A stretch of 7,294 nt of DNA from Desulfurococcales archaeon (GCA_015521265.1 WAON01000167.1:1-7294), one strand, 5' to 3'. Positions 1 to 5,493 are shown, counted from the first letter of the stretch. Made by a program: numbers and translations. The notes: generated by a model not told the origin, from the sequence alone.

Positions 1-318
1 GAGAAGTATGCACCGGAGAATATGAAGTTCAAACTACTACCGGGCCCGAGCAGGGAGATCATAGAGTCTATACCCGAGGAACACAGAATTGTTCTTAGGA
101 GGATGCGTAGACTACTCGAGGAGTTATCGGAGTGGAGTGATGAAGAGATCAAGAAAGCAATGATCGAGGCTACCAAGGACATGGATCCCGGGGAGCGCCG
201 GAAACTATACCACAACTTCTACCGCCTACTACTAGGAAAACCAAGCGGGCCGAGAGCAGCACCATTACTAGCCCTACTAGGAAAGGAGAACGCGTTAAAG
301 TATCTACGCGAAATCTAA
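1..318 (+). CDS. lysK: Class I lysyl-tRNA synthetase, C-terminal end (5' partial)
   Basis: This is the 3' end of a gene that enters from the left edge. The reading frame is open from base 1 (EKYAPEN...) with no stop before an internal ATG at 22, so the ATG is probably not the start. The last 105 codons resemble the anticodon-binding C-terminal region of archaeal class I lysyl-tRNA synthetase, which charges tRNA-Lys with lysine in the cytosol. The hallmarks are a 'KYAPE' segment entering a helical domain, then FYRLLLGK followed by GPRAAPLLALLG and a short helix ending at LREI. The HIGH and KMSKS-type catalytic motifs would lie upstream, outside the window. It is convergent with the ABC permease gene. 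The match is from memory of the family. If the call is wrong, it is a 98-residue helical protein of unknown function starting at 22. Confidence 0.82.
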   Translation, partial: EKYAPENMKFKLLPGPSREIIESIPEEHRIVLRRMRRLLEELSEWSDEEIKKAMIEATKDMDPGERRKLYHNFYRLLLGKPSGPRAAPLLALLGKENALKYLREI

Positions 319-360
319 GAACAATAATAATACCCAATAATAATCTACTCATTAATAGAT

Positions 361-435
361 GTGGAGGGCCAGGACACCCGACCAAGCCCCTCCGCGGGAG
401 TAGAAGGGCTTGGAGTGAGGAATGCACCGGTTCCC
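361..435. other. GC-rich hairpin in the intergenic gap, possible structured RNA
   Basis: After an AT-rich spacer (319-360) the gap turns abruptly GC-rich. CCAAGCCC (382-389) pairs perfectly with GGGCTTGG (406-413). Inside, CTCC (390-393) pairs with GGAG (397-400) around a GCG loop, leaving TAGAA as a one-sided bulge. GTGGAGG (361-367) could also pair with CCTCCAC (462-468), but that arm lies inside the permease gene. In hyperthermophiles a GC-rich island between genes often marks a stable RNA. AATAATAAT (about 332-340) lies at TATA distance from 361 on the plus strand, and ATAAAATT (443-450) could drive the minus strand. I find no tRNA fold, no C/D boxes with proper spacing and no convincing H/ACA arrangement, so the class and strand are unknown. 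It might only be a hairpin between convergent genes. Confidence 0.3.
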
Positions 436-446
436 GAAGAAGAATT

Positions 447-1751
447 TTATCGGCGGCGGAGCCTCCACTTCTTCTTGAATAGCCTCATAGTGAATACTTT
501 CTCTGTAGATACTACCCTCCCCGTAAACCATATCACTATTCCAGCGTAGACTAGGCTTGAAGCAACTGCTACTATTATAGATGAATAATCCCCTATGAAC
601 CCGTAGGGTATTATTAATCCCACGTTTATCATTGGTATAGCCGCTACTATTAGCCTAGTTGTCTGATCCATTGAGACTGGGTCTATGAACATGCTTATGA
701 ATACTAGTATTGCTAGTGGGAATACGATGTATCCGGACACGATCTGGGCTGATCGAACGTCTTCGACGAATAGAGATAAGAGTATTGCTAGTCCCAGTAT
801 GAATAGTACTAGGCCGATCAAGGCTATGAATAACCCGGTAATCGTGTAGGGCCCGATAATACTGTATAGTGCTGAGATACCTGCTGTTACTACGGATGTG
901 CTAGTACTGGATCCAACAGTTGTTAGTGATGAAAAGAACCAGATGTATAATCCGCCGTAGACTAGTACTCCCAGGAAGCCTATGATCGCTGCAGCAGTGA
1001 TCTTCGCCGCTATAAGCTGCGTCCTACTGAGCGGTAGTGATAATAGTGTTTCAAGCATCTTCTCCTCCTTCTCCACAGCCATGCTGGTAGCAGAGAGTTG
1101 CGCTATGAATCCGGAAAGGATCATTACTAGGATTGGTATTATTATGACTGTAGTAATTAATCCACCGATAACGGCTTCTACATCCCTAGTCTCTAATAGT
1201 TTATTCTTCAACAGGATTGCTAGCCTAGCATCAACTGGTTTCTCCACAAACTCCTTGGGTACTCCATGCCTTGTAGTAACTATTAGTGTTAGGTTCTTGG
1301 ATAGTATTGTAACTGCTTCCATTACCTTACCAGACCTTGTAAAGGAGAGTATACTAATAGACCGGATTACTGTGTATACACTTATATGGGCTGGTTTAAT
1401 ACTGGATAGGTTTTCGCTGAAACCCTTCGGTATAACTAATGCTCCCAACGCATTACTTGATCCCAGTATTCTCCATGCTTCATCGAGGCTTGAAGCATTG
1501 ATCAACCTGTACCCATTCATCTTTAATAGTTCTTTTACGGTTCCAGTCCAGTTCCCGTGATCCATGTCTACCAGTACTAGGCTTCCCCCCTTCTTCTCAG
1601 CCTCCCTAGCTACCTGCCCCATGAAGCCTATCATTGCCGCATACATTATCCCCGTTAGTATTAGCGGAACTATGATCATTGCAATTATGATCTTTGGATC
1701 CCTTATCATGCTCTTAAGCTCCTTTACGAGTATGATCTTGAAAGTCTTCAC
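447..1751 (-). CDS. ABC-2 type (NatB-like) exporter permease
   Basis: This 434-residue protein is the membrane subunit of an ABC exporter. TM1 (about 20-44) is followed by an external domain of roughly 145 residues (45-190). Then come TM2 (191-218), the cytosolic coupling segment EKEEKMLETLLSLPLSR (227-243), and further TM helices near 250-275, 300-328, 335-355, 367-383 and 390-411. The tail is very basic (KKKWRLRRR). One long extracytoplasmic loop after TM1 plus the 'EKE..MLETLLSLP' segment is typical of the ABC2_membrane_3/NatB group, which works as a dimer or paired half-transporter with a NatA-like ATPase. The start is GTG at 1751, nine bases after AGGT in GAGAGGTGT (1761-1767), which sits directly after the ATPase stop. 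The 17-base gap indicates one operon. The substrate (sodium, drug, lipid or peptide) cannot be read from sequence. A 192-codon open frame on the opposite strand (982-1560) is a shadow. Confidence 0.9.
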   Translation of the reverse strand: MKTFKIILVKELKSMIRDPKIIIAMIIVPLILTGIMYAAMIGFMGQVAREAEKKGGSLVLVDMDHGNWTGTVKELLKMNGYRLINASSLDEAWRILGSSNALGALVIPKGFSENLSSIKPAHISVYTVIRSISILSFTRSGKVMEAVTILSKNLTLIVTTRHGVPKEFVEKPVDARLAILLKNKLLETRDVEAVIGGLITTVIIIPILVMILSGFIAQLSATSMAVEKEEKMLETLLSLPLSRTQLIAAKITAAAIIGFLGVLVYGGLYIWFFSSLTTVGSSTSTSVVTAGISALYSIIGPYTITGLFIALIGLVLFILGLAILLSLFVEDVRSAQIVSGYIVFPLAILVFISMFIDPVSMDQTTRLIVAAIPMINVGLIIPYGFIGDYSSIIVAVASSLVYAGIVIWFTGRVVSTEKVFTMRLFKKKWRLRRR

Positions 1752-1768
1752 GGCAGGAACACCTCTCT

Positions 1769-2515
1769 CTAGACTACTTCTTCCCCAACGAGTTTTGTGA
1801 ATACTTCCTCGAGGTTCTCTGCATTGTACTCCTCGACTAGTTTCCTTGGGGGTCCCTCGGCTATGATCCTACCCTCGTGTATTATTCCAACCCTATCGCA
1901 TAGGTATTCTACTTCCAGCATGTTATGACTGCTGAGAAGTACTGTTACCCCCCTTTCATCCGCGTATTTCTTAATGGTCCTCCTAACCTTCGTAGCATTA
2001 ATAACGTCTAAGCCGCTGGTGGGCTCGTCTAGTATTGCTACTCTGGGGTTAACCATGAGGGTCTTAGCGATCAGTAGTCTTCGGAGCATACCCTTACTAT
2101 AAGTCTTGATCTTATCCCGGAGCCTATCCCCGAGCCCGCTAATCCTCGCTGCTTCCCGGACCATTTCATCCATCCTATCCTGATCATCAGTGTAAAAGCC
2201 AGCTATGAAGTATAGGAACTCGAGACCAGTCAAGTACTTGTATGCACCAGCATCCTCCGGCAGATAGGATATAACCCTCCTAACCCTATCCGGCTCCCCA
2301 ACGACACTGTAACCCTCAACCAATGCATCGCCCCGGGTAGGCTCGAGTATTGTAGCGATTATTCTTAGAGTAGTCGTCTTACCAGCACCATTAGGCCCGA
2401 TCAAACCATATATTTCTCCACGACGTACACTGAAACTAATACCCTTCAAAGCATGAACATTACCAGGATAAACCTTTTCAAGATCCCTAACAATAACCGG
2501 ATAATCACTGCCCAA
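1769..2515 (-). CDS. ABC transporter ATP-binding protein (NatA/CcmA-like)
   Basis: This cytosolic nucleotide-binding subunit powers the adjacent permease. From the chosen start it has about 248 residues, with Walker A GPNGAGKT (40-47), a signature YSKGM (139-143) in place of LSGGQ, Walker B plus D-loop VAILDEPTSGLD (159-170), and the switch histidine in SSHN (H197). The Q-loop position reads YLPED, with Glu (E87) where many ABC proteins have Gln. The YLPE and Y/F-S-K-G-M forms are familiar in NatA/DrrA-type exporters. Two TTG codons compete for the start, at 2521 and 2515. The GGTG ribosome-binding site at 2523-2526 is one base from the first and seven from the second, so I prefer 2515. The only in-frame upstream extension is closed by a stop at 2528-2530. 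The permease follows after 17 bases. Confidence 0.93.
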   Translation of the reverse strand: MGSDYPVIVRDLEKVYPGNVHALKGISFSVRRGEIYGLIGPNGAGKTTTLRIIATILEPTRGDALVEGYSVVGEPDRVRRVISYLPEDAGAYKYLTGLEFLYFIAGFYTDDQDRMDEMVREAARISGLGDRLRDKIKTYSKGMLRRLLIAKTLMVNPRVAILDEPTSGLDVINATKVRRTIKKYADERGVTVLLSSHNMLEVEYLCDRVGIIHEGRIIAEGPPRKLVEEYNAENLEEVFTKLVGEEVV

Positions 2516-2539
2516 TAACAAACACCACTAATCTCACTA

Positions 2540-2582
2540 CAATAAGGAAAACACCTGTACATTTACATGTTAAAACAACATG
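2540..2582 (-). promoter_or_regulatory. Leader element A ahead of the ABC operon (matches element B at 3549-3594)
   Basis: Read on the minus strand, this stretch holds the short blocks CATGT, TTAACA, TAAATG, CAGGTGT and CTTATTG. They occur in the same order and nearly the same spacing as in the stretch just ahead of the DUF364 gene. It ends about 25 bases before the ATPase start. The blocks include an AGGTGT that looks like a ribosome-binding site but has no usable start behind it (TTG is followed at once by TAG). An inverted repeat, CATGTT/AACATG (2566-2571 and 2577-2582, five-base spacer), lies inside and could be a dimeric regulator site. TATA-like TTTAATTAA lies just upstream on the minus strand (about 2587-2595). 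Confidence 0.35.
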
Positions 2583-2649
2583 CCTAATTAATTAAACCAT
2601 GAAAAAACCTGTGATATACACGTCATTAACCCCCAGCAATCAACCAGTC

Positions 2650-2721
2650 TTACTTGGAAGATTTCTTTTTAGAACTATTCGTTTTCTTCTTGGAGGATCT
2701 CTTTTTACAGGGCATACTCAT
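2650..2721 (-). CDS. Possible lysine/serine-rich mini-protein (23 residues)
   Basis: This short ORF lies in the gap between DUF364 and the ABC ATPase, on the same strand. It begins MSMPCKKR and continues as two SSKKK units (separated by TN) and a final SSK, ending in TAA. About ten of 23 residues are Lys or Arg, none is acidic, and there is a single Cys. ATG at 2721 and ATG at 2715 are both possible. AGGGGAT (2724-2730) gives a ribosome-binding site about 8 bases from the second. TATTAATTAA (2751-2760) sits at TATA distance. The lysines use both AAG and AAA. If made, it could bind nucleic acid or act as a leader peptide for the ABC operon 130 bases downstream. It could also be chance in purine-rich DNA. 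I do not recognise a family. Confidence 0.3.
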   Translation of the reverse strand: MSMPCKKRSSKKKTNSSKKKSSK

Positions 2722-2750
2722 TCATCCCCTATGCCGAGAATAGCGTTCTA

Positions 2751-2760
2751 TTAATTAATA
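2751..2760 (-). promoter_or_regulatory. TATA-like box before the lysine-rich mini-ORF
   Basis: On the minus strand this reads TATTAATTAA. With an archaeal start point about 25 bases downstream, transcription would begin near 2730. This leaves a very short leader containing AGGGGATGA just before the two candidate ATG codons. It lies 22 bases past the DUF364 stop and could start a transcript that also carries the ABC operon. It is based on spacing and AT content only. Confidence 0.3.
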
Positions 2761-2781
2761 TTCCTAGTTAATTGTTTTAAA

Positions 2782-3558
2782 CTATTCGGGTTTTACGGGA
2801 ACTATTTGTATATACTTCTCTCCCAGTTCTTTGATCCGCCTTGTTCCTCCGCCGCGAATAATTGTTTTAACAACGCTCCACGTCTTCTCTGACGGTATAT
2901 GTGTTGATGCGATCATTTCTATCCCCTGCCCGATCAATGATTCTGCCGGTACTGATGCTGACGGCCCCATTAACACGGCTACTGCGCCGGGTTTCCTGTA
3001 TCTAAGTATTTCATCGATGCTGTCATTGGTGAGTGTCGAGCCGGTTATGATCAAGTTGTCTGCCCTGGGGAGTACTCGGTAATAATAGAATTCAGGATAT
3101 GCAATATCCCTCCTGCACGGGGCTGATTCGAAGACGTAGAATTCATATTTCCTATCCCTTAAGTAATCCACGATAGGCCTGAGATCACCGATAATCACTG
3201 TTAACTTATCCTCGAGGTCTAGGAGGTTTAATACTTCCCTTTCACCCACTGGTTTAACCGTTAAACCGTTCTCGAGGAGGTACTGGTTGTAGGCGTTGAT
3301 TATTGAATGCCCGATCTGCTTCAAGTATGGGTTTATCGAAGAAACATAACTCGGTAATTCATCGATTCTAACCGGGCCGCTATACGGTTTTTTACCGATC
3401 ATATTATTTATCAGTGTATGAGTAACCCCTACATATTCTACTCCATCAATAGATAATACAGCATAACTATACCTTATCCCGAAGCCGCAATCAACAATTC
3501 TAACCCTACGCTTACCAGCATTCTTAGCAACGTATAAAGCGATATTGTCAATAAGCAA
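2782..3558 (-). CDS. DUF364 family protein (putative heavy-metal chelation / Rossmann-like)
   Basis: This 258-residue soluble protein has no signal peptide or membrane helix. The C-terminal half matches DUF364 as I know it. FYVFESAP (about 141-148) is followed by YPEFYYYRVLPRADNLIITGSTLTND, where the ADxxIITGSTLxN motif is the family's nucleotide-type loop. Next comes VAVLMGPSASVPAESLI, where GPSxxxP is the second hallmark, and a final IRGGG. The N-terminal half would be the DUF4213 (enolase-N-like) domain usually found before it. Members are suspected to bind metals or a Rossmann-type ligand, but the reaction is unknown. The start is TTG at 3558, with AGGTG (3565-3569) six bases ahead. It is divergent from the methyltransferase-like gene at 3658. 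The next same-strand genes are the mini-ORF and the ABC exporter, so a link to export is possible but unproven. Confidence 0.8.
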   Translation of the reverse strand: MLIDNIALYVAKNAGKRRVRIVDCGFGIRYSYAVLSIDGVEYVGVTHTLINNMIGKKPYSGPVRIDELPSYVSSINPYLKQIGHSIINAYNQYLLENGLTVKPVGEREVLNLLDLEDKLTVIIGDLRPIVDYLRDRKYEFYVFESAPCRRDIAYPEFYYYRVLPRADNLIITGSTLTNDSIDEILRYRKPGAVAVLMGPSASVPAESLIGQGIEMIASTHIPSEKTWSVVKTIIRGGGTRRIKELGEKYIQIVPVKPE

Positions 3559-3594
3559 ATATTACACCTGCATTTAACCCTGTTAATCCACATG
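3549..3594 (-). promoter_or_regulatory. Leader element B covering the 5' end of the DUF364 gene
   Basis: On the minus strand the blocks CATGT, TTAACA, TAAATG, CAGGTGT and CTTATTG recur in the same order as in element A (2540-2582). Here CAGGTGT contains the ribosome-binding site, and CTTATTG is the first coding sequence after the TTG start. If transcription starts about 25 bases from the TATA box at 3611-3618, the element would span almost the whole untranslated leader. It could be an RNA leader, an operator or a duplicated gene front. Confidence 0.35.
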
Positions 3595-3610
3595 GGGAAA
3601 CAATTGATAA

Positions 3611-3618
3611 CTATAAAG
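3611..3618. promoter_or_regulatory. TATA box shared by two divergent genes
   Basis: CTATAAAG on the plus strand reads CTTTATAG on the minus strand, and both resemble archaeal TATA boxes. To the right, a start point near 3639 would leave a leader of about 19 bases with GGTGG (3646-3650) before ATG 3658. To the left, a start point near 3590 would leave a leader of about 32 bases with AGGTG before TTG 3558. It is the only strong TATA candidate in the 99-base gap. Confidence 0.5.
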
Positions 3619-3657
3619 GTGTAAGGTAATATTGATGACTAACGTGGTGGGTACTTG

Positions 3658-4188
3658 ATGGTTATACCTAATAGTATCCGAGTACTAGTCTGGGCCGTAT
3701 TGATTATTGGTGGTTATCTCTTAGGTTTAGTGATAAACTACTACCTATTACTGCCCTGCCCCTTAATACCGTGTTTCGTAGCCGGGATCGCGTTATTGAT
3801 TGTTATTGGTAGAGCTGCCGGTGTAACGGGGAGGTATCTCCGGGTTTACGGTAAGAGTAGTCCTGATAAAAGCTTCGGGGAACTGGATAGGCTTGTAACA
3901 GTTGGACCGTATTCTTGTATGAGGCATCCAATGCATTTCTACCTAAGCCTAACACCCATAGCGATCGGCTTAGTCACCGTTAATCAGGGCTATGCATTTA
4001 TCATCGGCCCAGCCGAGACCATAATGATACTATTAATGGCTGTATTAGTAGATGAGAAGGAATCACTGGAGAGGTTCGGGGAAGCCTATGAGGAGTATAA
4101 GAGAAAGGTTCCAGCCTTCAACCCGAGCCCTAAATGTTTATGGAAAGCCCTGAGCCATAAGCCAAGCCTTAAACCCCGGGAGCACTGA
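3658..4188 (+). CDS. Isoprenylcysteine carboxyl methyltransferase / phospholipid methyltransferase-like membrane protein
   Basis: This 176-residue integral membrane protein is probably an S-adenosylmethionine-dependent methyltransferase of the ICMT/PEMT superfamily. Hydrophobic segments lie near 7-31, 37-52 and 93-133, the last likely a helical hairpin. The conserved C-terminal cofactor and active-site core is visible: LVTVGPYSCMRHPMHFYL (80-97, the family's GPYxxxRHPMY motif) and DEKESLERFGEAYEEYKRKV (132-151, the ExxL...FG..Y..Y..VP motif), followed by PAFNP. The ATG at 3658 is chosen over the TTG at 3655 because GGTGG (3646-3650) is seven bases from it. The substrate is unknown. Archaea lack the classical CaaX protein-prenylation pathway, so lipid, quinone or another prenyl-type acceptor is as likely as a protein. 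It stands alone on its strand and converges on the DNA methyltransferase gene. Confidence 0.8.
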   Translation: MVIPNSIRVLVWAVLIIGGYLLGLVINYYLLLPCPLIPCFVAGIALLIVIGRAAGVTGRYLRVYGKSSPDKSFGELDRLVTVGPYSCMRHPMHFYLSLTPIAIGLVTVNQGYAFIIGPAETIMILLMAVLVDEKESLERFGEAYEEYKRKVPAFNPSPKCLWKALSHKPSLKPREH

Positions 4189-4202
4189 TCACCCTGAAGG
4201 AA

Positions 4203-4214
4203 AACCTATAGGTT
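4203..4214. repeat. 12-base perfect palindrome between convergent genes
   Basis: AACCTATAGGTT lies between the stop of the membrane methyltransferase (4188) and the stop of the DNA methyltransferase, and overlaps the latter's TAA by two bases. It could form a short hairpin in either transcript. Archaeal termination mainly uses T-runs, which are absent here, so its role is unclear. Confidence 0.3.
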
Positions 4215-5238
4215 ATTGATCGATAGTTCCCTCAGAAAGGATCTCTCCTAGGTTTAAATAACTACTATACTTATACTTCCCATACTCACTACTAGAACCT
4301 GGTTTTCTAGCTATGAAGAGCTTTTCATGATAGATCAATAGGAAGTCTCTCTCCTTAAGCCTAGCCCACCTCTCCCTTGTAGTCTTCATTTTATGCTGGA
4401 TCTTGATTACTTCTTCCTTCAGGATGAAGCCTGTTCTTAATAGTATTTCGAGGATGTAATGGGTTATTGGGACATAGTGTTTACGGATCCTAGTATCACC
4501 GGCGAGGAGCCCCATGTATTTTCCGGGTTTTAGTACTCGGTAGGCTTCACTAGTTACTTGGTACATCATAGCAAGGTATTCTTCAAGCTTCCTAGTACTC
4601 GATAAATCCCCCGGCGTCTTCGTTTTCTTACCATATTTTATAATGTTGAAGTATGGTGGATGCGTTGCGACGAGATCGATGCTTTCACTATTTATCTTAT
4701 CTAGGCTTCTAGCATCTCCATGAAATATTTCGACCCGGGCCTTCAGAACGTCTTCGATCGTTATGTTCCCACTAGTCCCCCCTGCTATTTTCCCATTAAT
4801 CCATGATGGGGAGTCGTTCTTCAAGGATTCCTCCTCGAGGTATTTCTCCAACCAGTAGAGGCGGTGGAGTGTTAGCATTACCGCATTATAGTTTATGTCG
4901 ACGCCTATGCAGTTCCTCCCGAGAAGCTTCGCCTCTATACATGTTGTCCCACTGCCGATCGTTGGGTCTAAAACCGTGTCTCCCGGCTCAGTATACATTA
5001 GTATGAGTGCTCGAGGTATCTGGGGTGCCCAGTTACCCCTATAGTTGCCCCGATGAGATGCCCATGCTCCACGCTTTTTAAAGCTCCAAACAGTAGTAGT
5101 TACATCGGTTAATTCCTCTGGGGATGGATAAAGCCTTTTAATAATGATAGGCTTCAACTCTATTATATTACCTTCAATCACTACCTCACTATTCTCCCTT
5201 ACAAAATCAAGGTAATCATCGAATGTAACCCTCTTCAT
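4213..5238 (-). CDS. DNA methyltransferase, N-4 cytosine / N-6 adenine type, orphan
   Basis: This 341-residue SAM-dependent enzyme is predicted to methylate an exocyclic amino group in DNA. A front segment with WSFKKRG and YRGNWAPQIPRALI (51-78) leads into the cofactor motif VLDPTIGSGTT (89-99) and IGVDIN (111-116). GDARSLD (174-180) follows, then the catalytic motif THPPYF (192-197), then LKPGKYMGLLAGD (236-248). Motif I before motif IV gives a gamma-like order, with the likely target-recognition part near the C-terminus. The catalytic motif has His in place of the usual Asp/Ser/Asn before PPY, so adenine and cytosine cannot be told apart. The start is ATG at 5238, with AAGGTGTT (5248-5255) upstream. 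No endonuclease or specificity gene is visible, so it may be a housekeeping methylase or a restriction-modification remnant. An RNA target cannot be excluded, but no THUMP domain is seen. Confidence 0.85.
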   Translation of the reverse strand: MKRVTFDDYLDFVRENSEVVIEGNIIELKPIIIKRLYPSPEELTDVTTTVWSFKKRGAWASHRGNYRGNWAPQIPRALILMYTEPGDTVLDPTIGSGTTCIEAKLLGRNCIGVDINYNAVMLTLHRLYWLEKYLEEESLKNDSPSWINGKIAGGTSGNITIEDVLKARVEIFHGDARSLDKINSESIDLVATHPPYFNIIKYGKKTKTPGDLSSTRKLEEYLAMMYQVTSEAYRVLKPGKYMGLLAGDTRIRKHYVPITHYILEILLRTGFILKEEVIKIQHKMKTTRERWARLKERDFLLIYHEKLFIARKPGSSSEYGKYKYSSYLNLGEILSEGTIDQ

Positions 5239-5298
5239 ACTTGAGAGAACACCTTCACCGCATTTCTTTTTACTTGATCCATCTATTCATCAGCCACC

Positions 5299-5304
5299 TT
5301 TAAA
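5299..5304. promoter_or_regulatory. TTTAAA box in the divergent gap
   Basis: The symmetric TTTAAA fits a TATA box in either direction. Leftward, transcription would start near 5277 and give the DNA methyltransferase a leader of about 40 bases. Rightward, the start point would fall on the ATG at 5324 of the small hydrophobic ORF, giving a leaderless message. The call rests on spacing only. Confidence 0.35.
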
Positions 5305-5323
5305 CTAGGAATAAACAGGGTAT

Positions 5324-5431
5324 ATGCTGTGTTCAGTGAGTCTATCATTCATAGTATATTTGTCGGGGTTAAATATTGGCTTGACGATGCTTATAAGCTC
5401 CCTGCTAGCCAGTGTATTGATCCTGTTTTAG
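5324..5431 (+). CDS. Possible small hydrophobic membrane peptide (35 residues)
   Basis: This ORF runs from ATG 5324 to TAG 5431, starting MLCSVSLSFIVYLSGLN and ending SVLILF. It is almost entirely Leu, Ser, Ile, Val and small residues, with no charged residue at all, which would suit one or two membrane-spanning segments. The ATG lies about 22 bases from the centre of TTTAAA (5299-5304), as expected of leaderless archaeal mRNAs. AGGG (5317-5320) is too close to the ATG to be a good ribosome-binding site. The length alone could occur by chance in AT-rich DNA. No homologue is recognised. It may be a relic of a membrane protein. Confidence 0.22.
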   Translation: MLCSVSLSFIVYLSGLNIGLTMLISSLLASVLILF

Positions 5432-5447
5432 CTAATCAATAAATACT

Positions 5448-5454
5448 CTTAAAC
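5448..5454 (+). promoter_or_regulatory. TATA-like box before the DUF89 gene
   Basis: CTTAAAC would place transcription start near 5477 and give a leader of about 40 bases ahead of the TTG at 5517. A competing TATA-like sequence is within the GTATAC pair at 5481-5493. The choice is uncertain. Confidence 0.3.
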
Positions 5455-5480
5455 TACTTGATTGATGTATTGAGAACGCT

Positions 5481-5493
5481 GTATACTGTATAC
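5481..5493. repeat. Paired GTATAC motif, possible operator upstream of DUF89
   Basis: GTATAC-T-GTATAC is two self-complementary hexamers separated by one base, so the whole is a near-perfect 13-base palindrome as well as a direct repeat. It ends 20 bases before the GGTGAT-TTG start region of the DUF89 gene, where a repressor could block transcription. It could also simply be a TATA element. Confidence 0.3.

Noticed and set aside
414..420. AGTGAGG resembling box C of a C/D RNA
   Set aside because: It has one mismatch to the box and no CTGA box within a plausible distance downstream.
170..427. 85-codon minus-strand frame
   Set aside because: It is antisense to the conserved LysRS tail and the hairpin, with low-complexity Leu/Arg/Val content.
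361..468. tRNA-like acceptor pairing GTGGAGG with CCTCCAC
   Set aside because: There is no D-loop GG, anticodon arm or T-loop in proper positions, the span is too long, and the 3' arm is inside a coding gene.
361..549. 62-codon plus-strand frame starting GTG at 361
   Set aside because: It runs through the GC-rich hairpin and into the antisense of the permease end. It has no good ribosome-binding site and no protein-like character.
982..1560. 192-codon open frame on the plus strand
   Set aside because: It is antisense to the clear ABC permease, has no family resemblance and follows from that gene's codon pattern.
1564..1800. 78-codon plus-strand frame
   Set aside because: It is antisense to the permease N-terminus and the ATPase C-terminus; its hydrophobicity mirrors TM1.
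2655..2706. Plus-strand T-runs as a transcription terminator
   Set aside because: No plus-strand gene lies upstream that would need termination here. The T-runs are the complement of lysine codons in the minus-strand mini-ORF.
4803..5006. 67-codon plus-strand frame
   Set aside because: It is a shadow inside the DNA methyltransferase gene.
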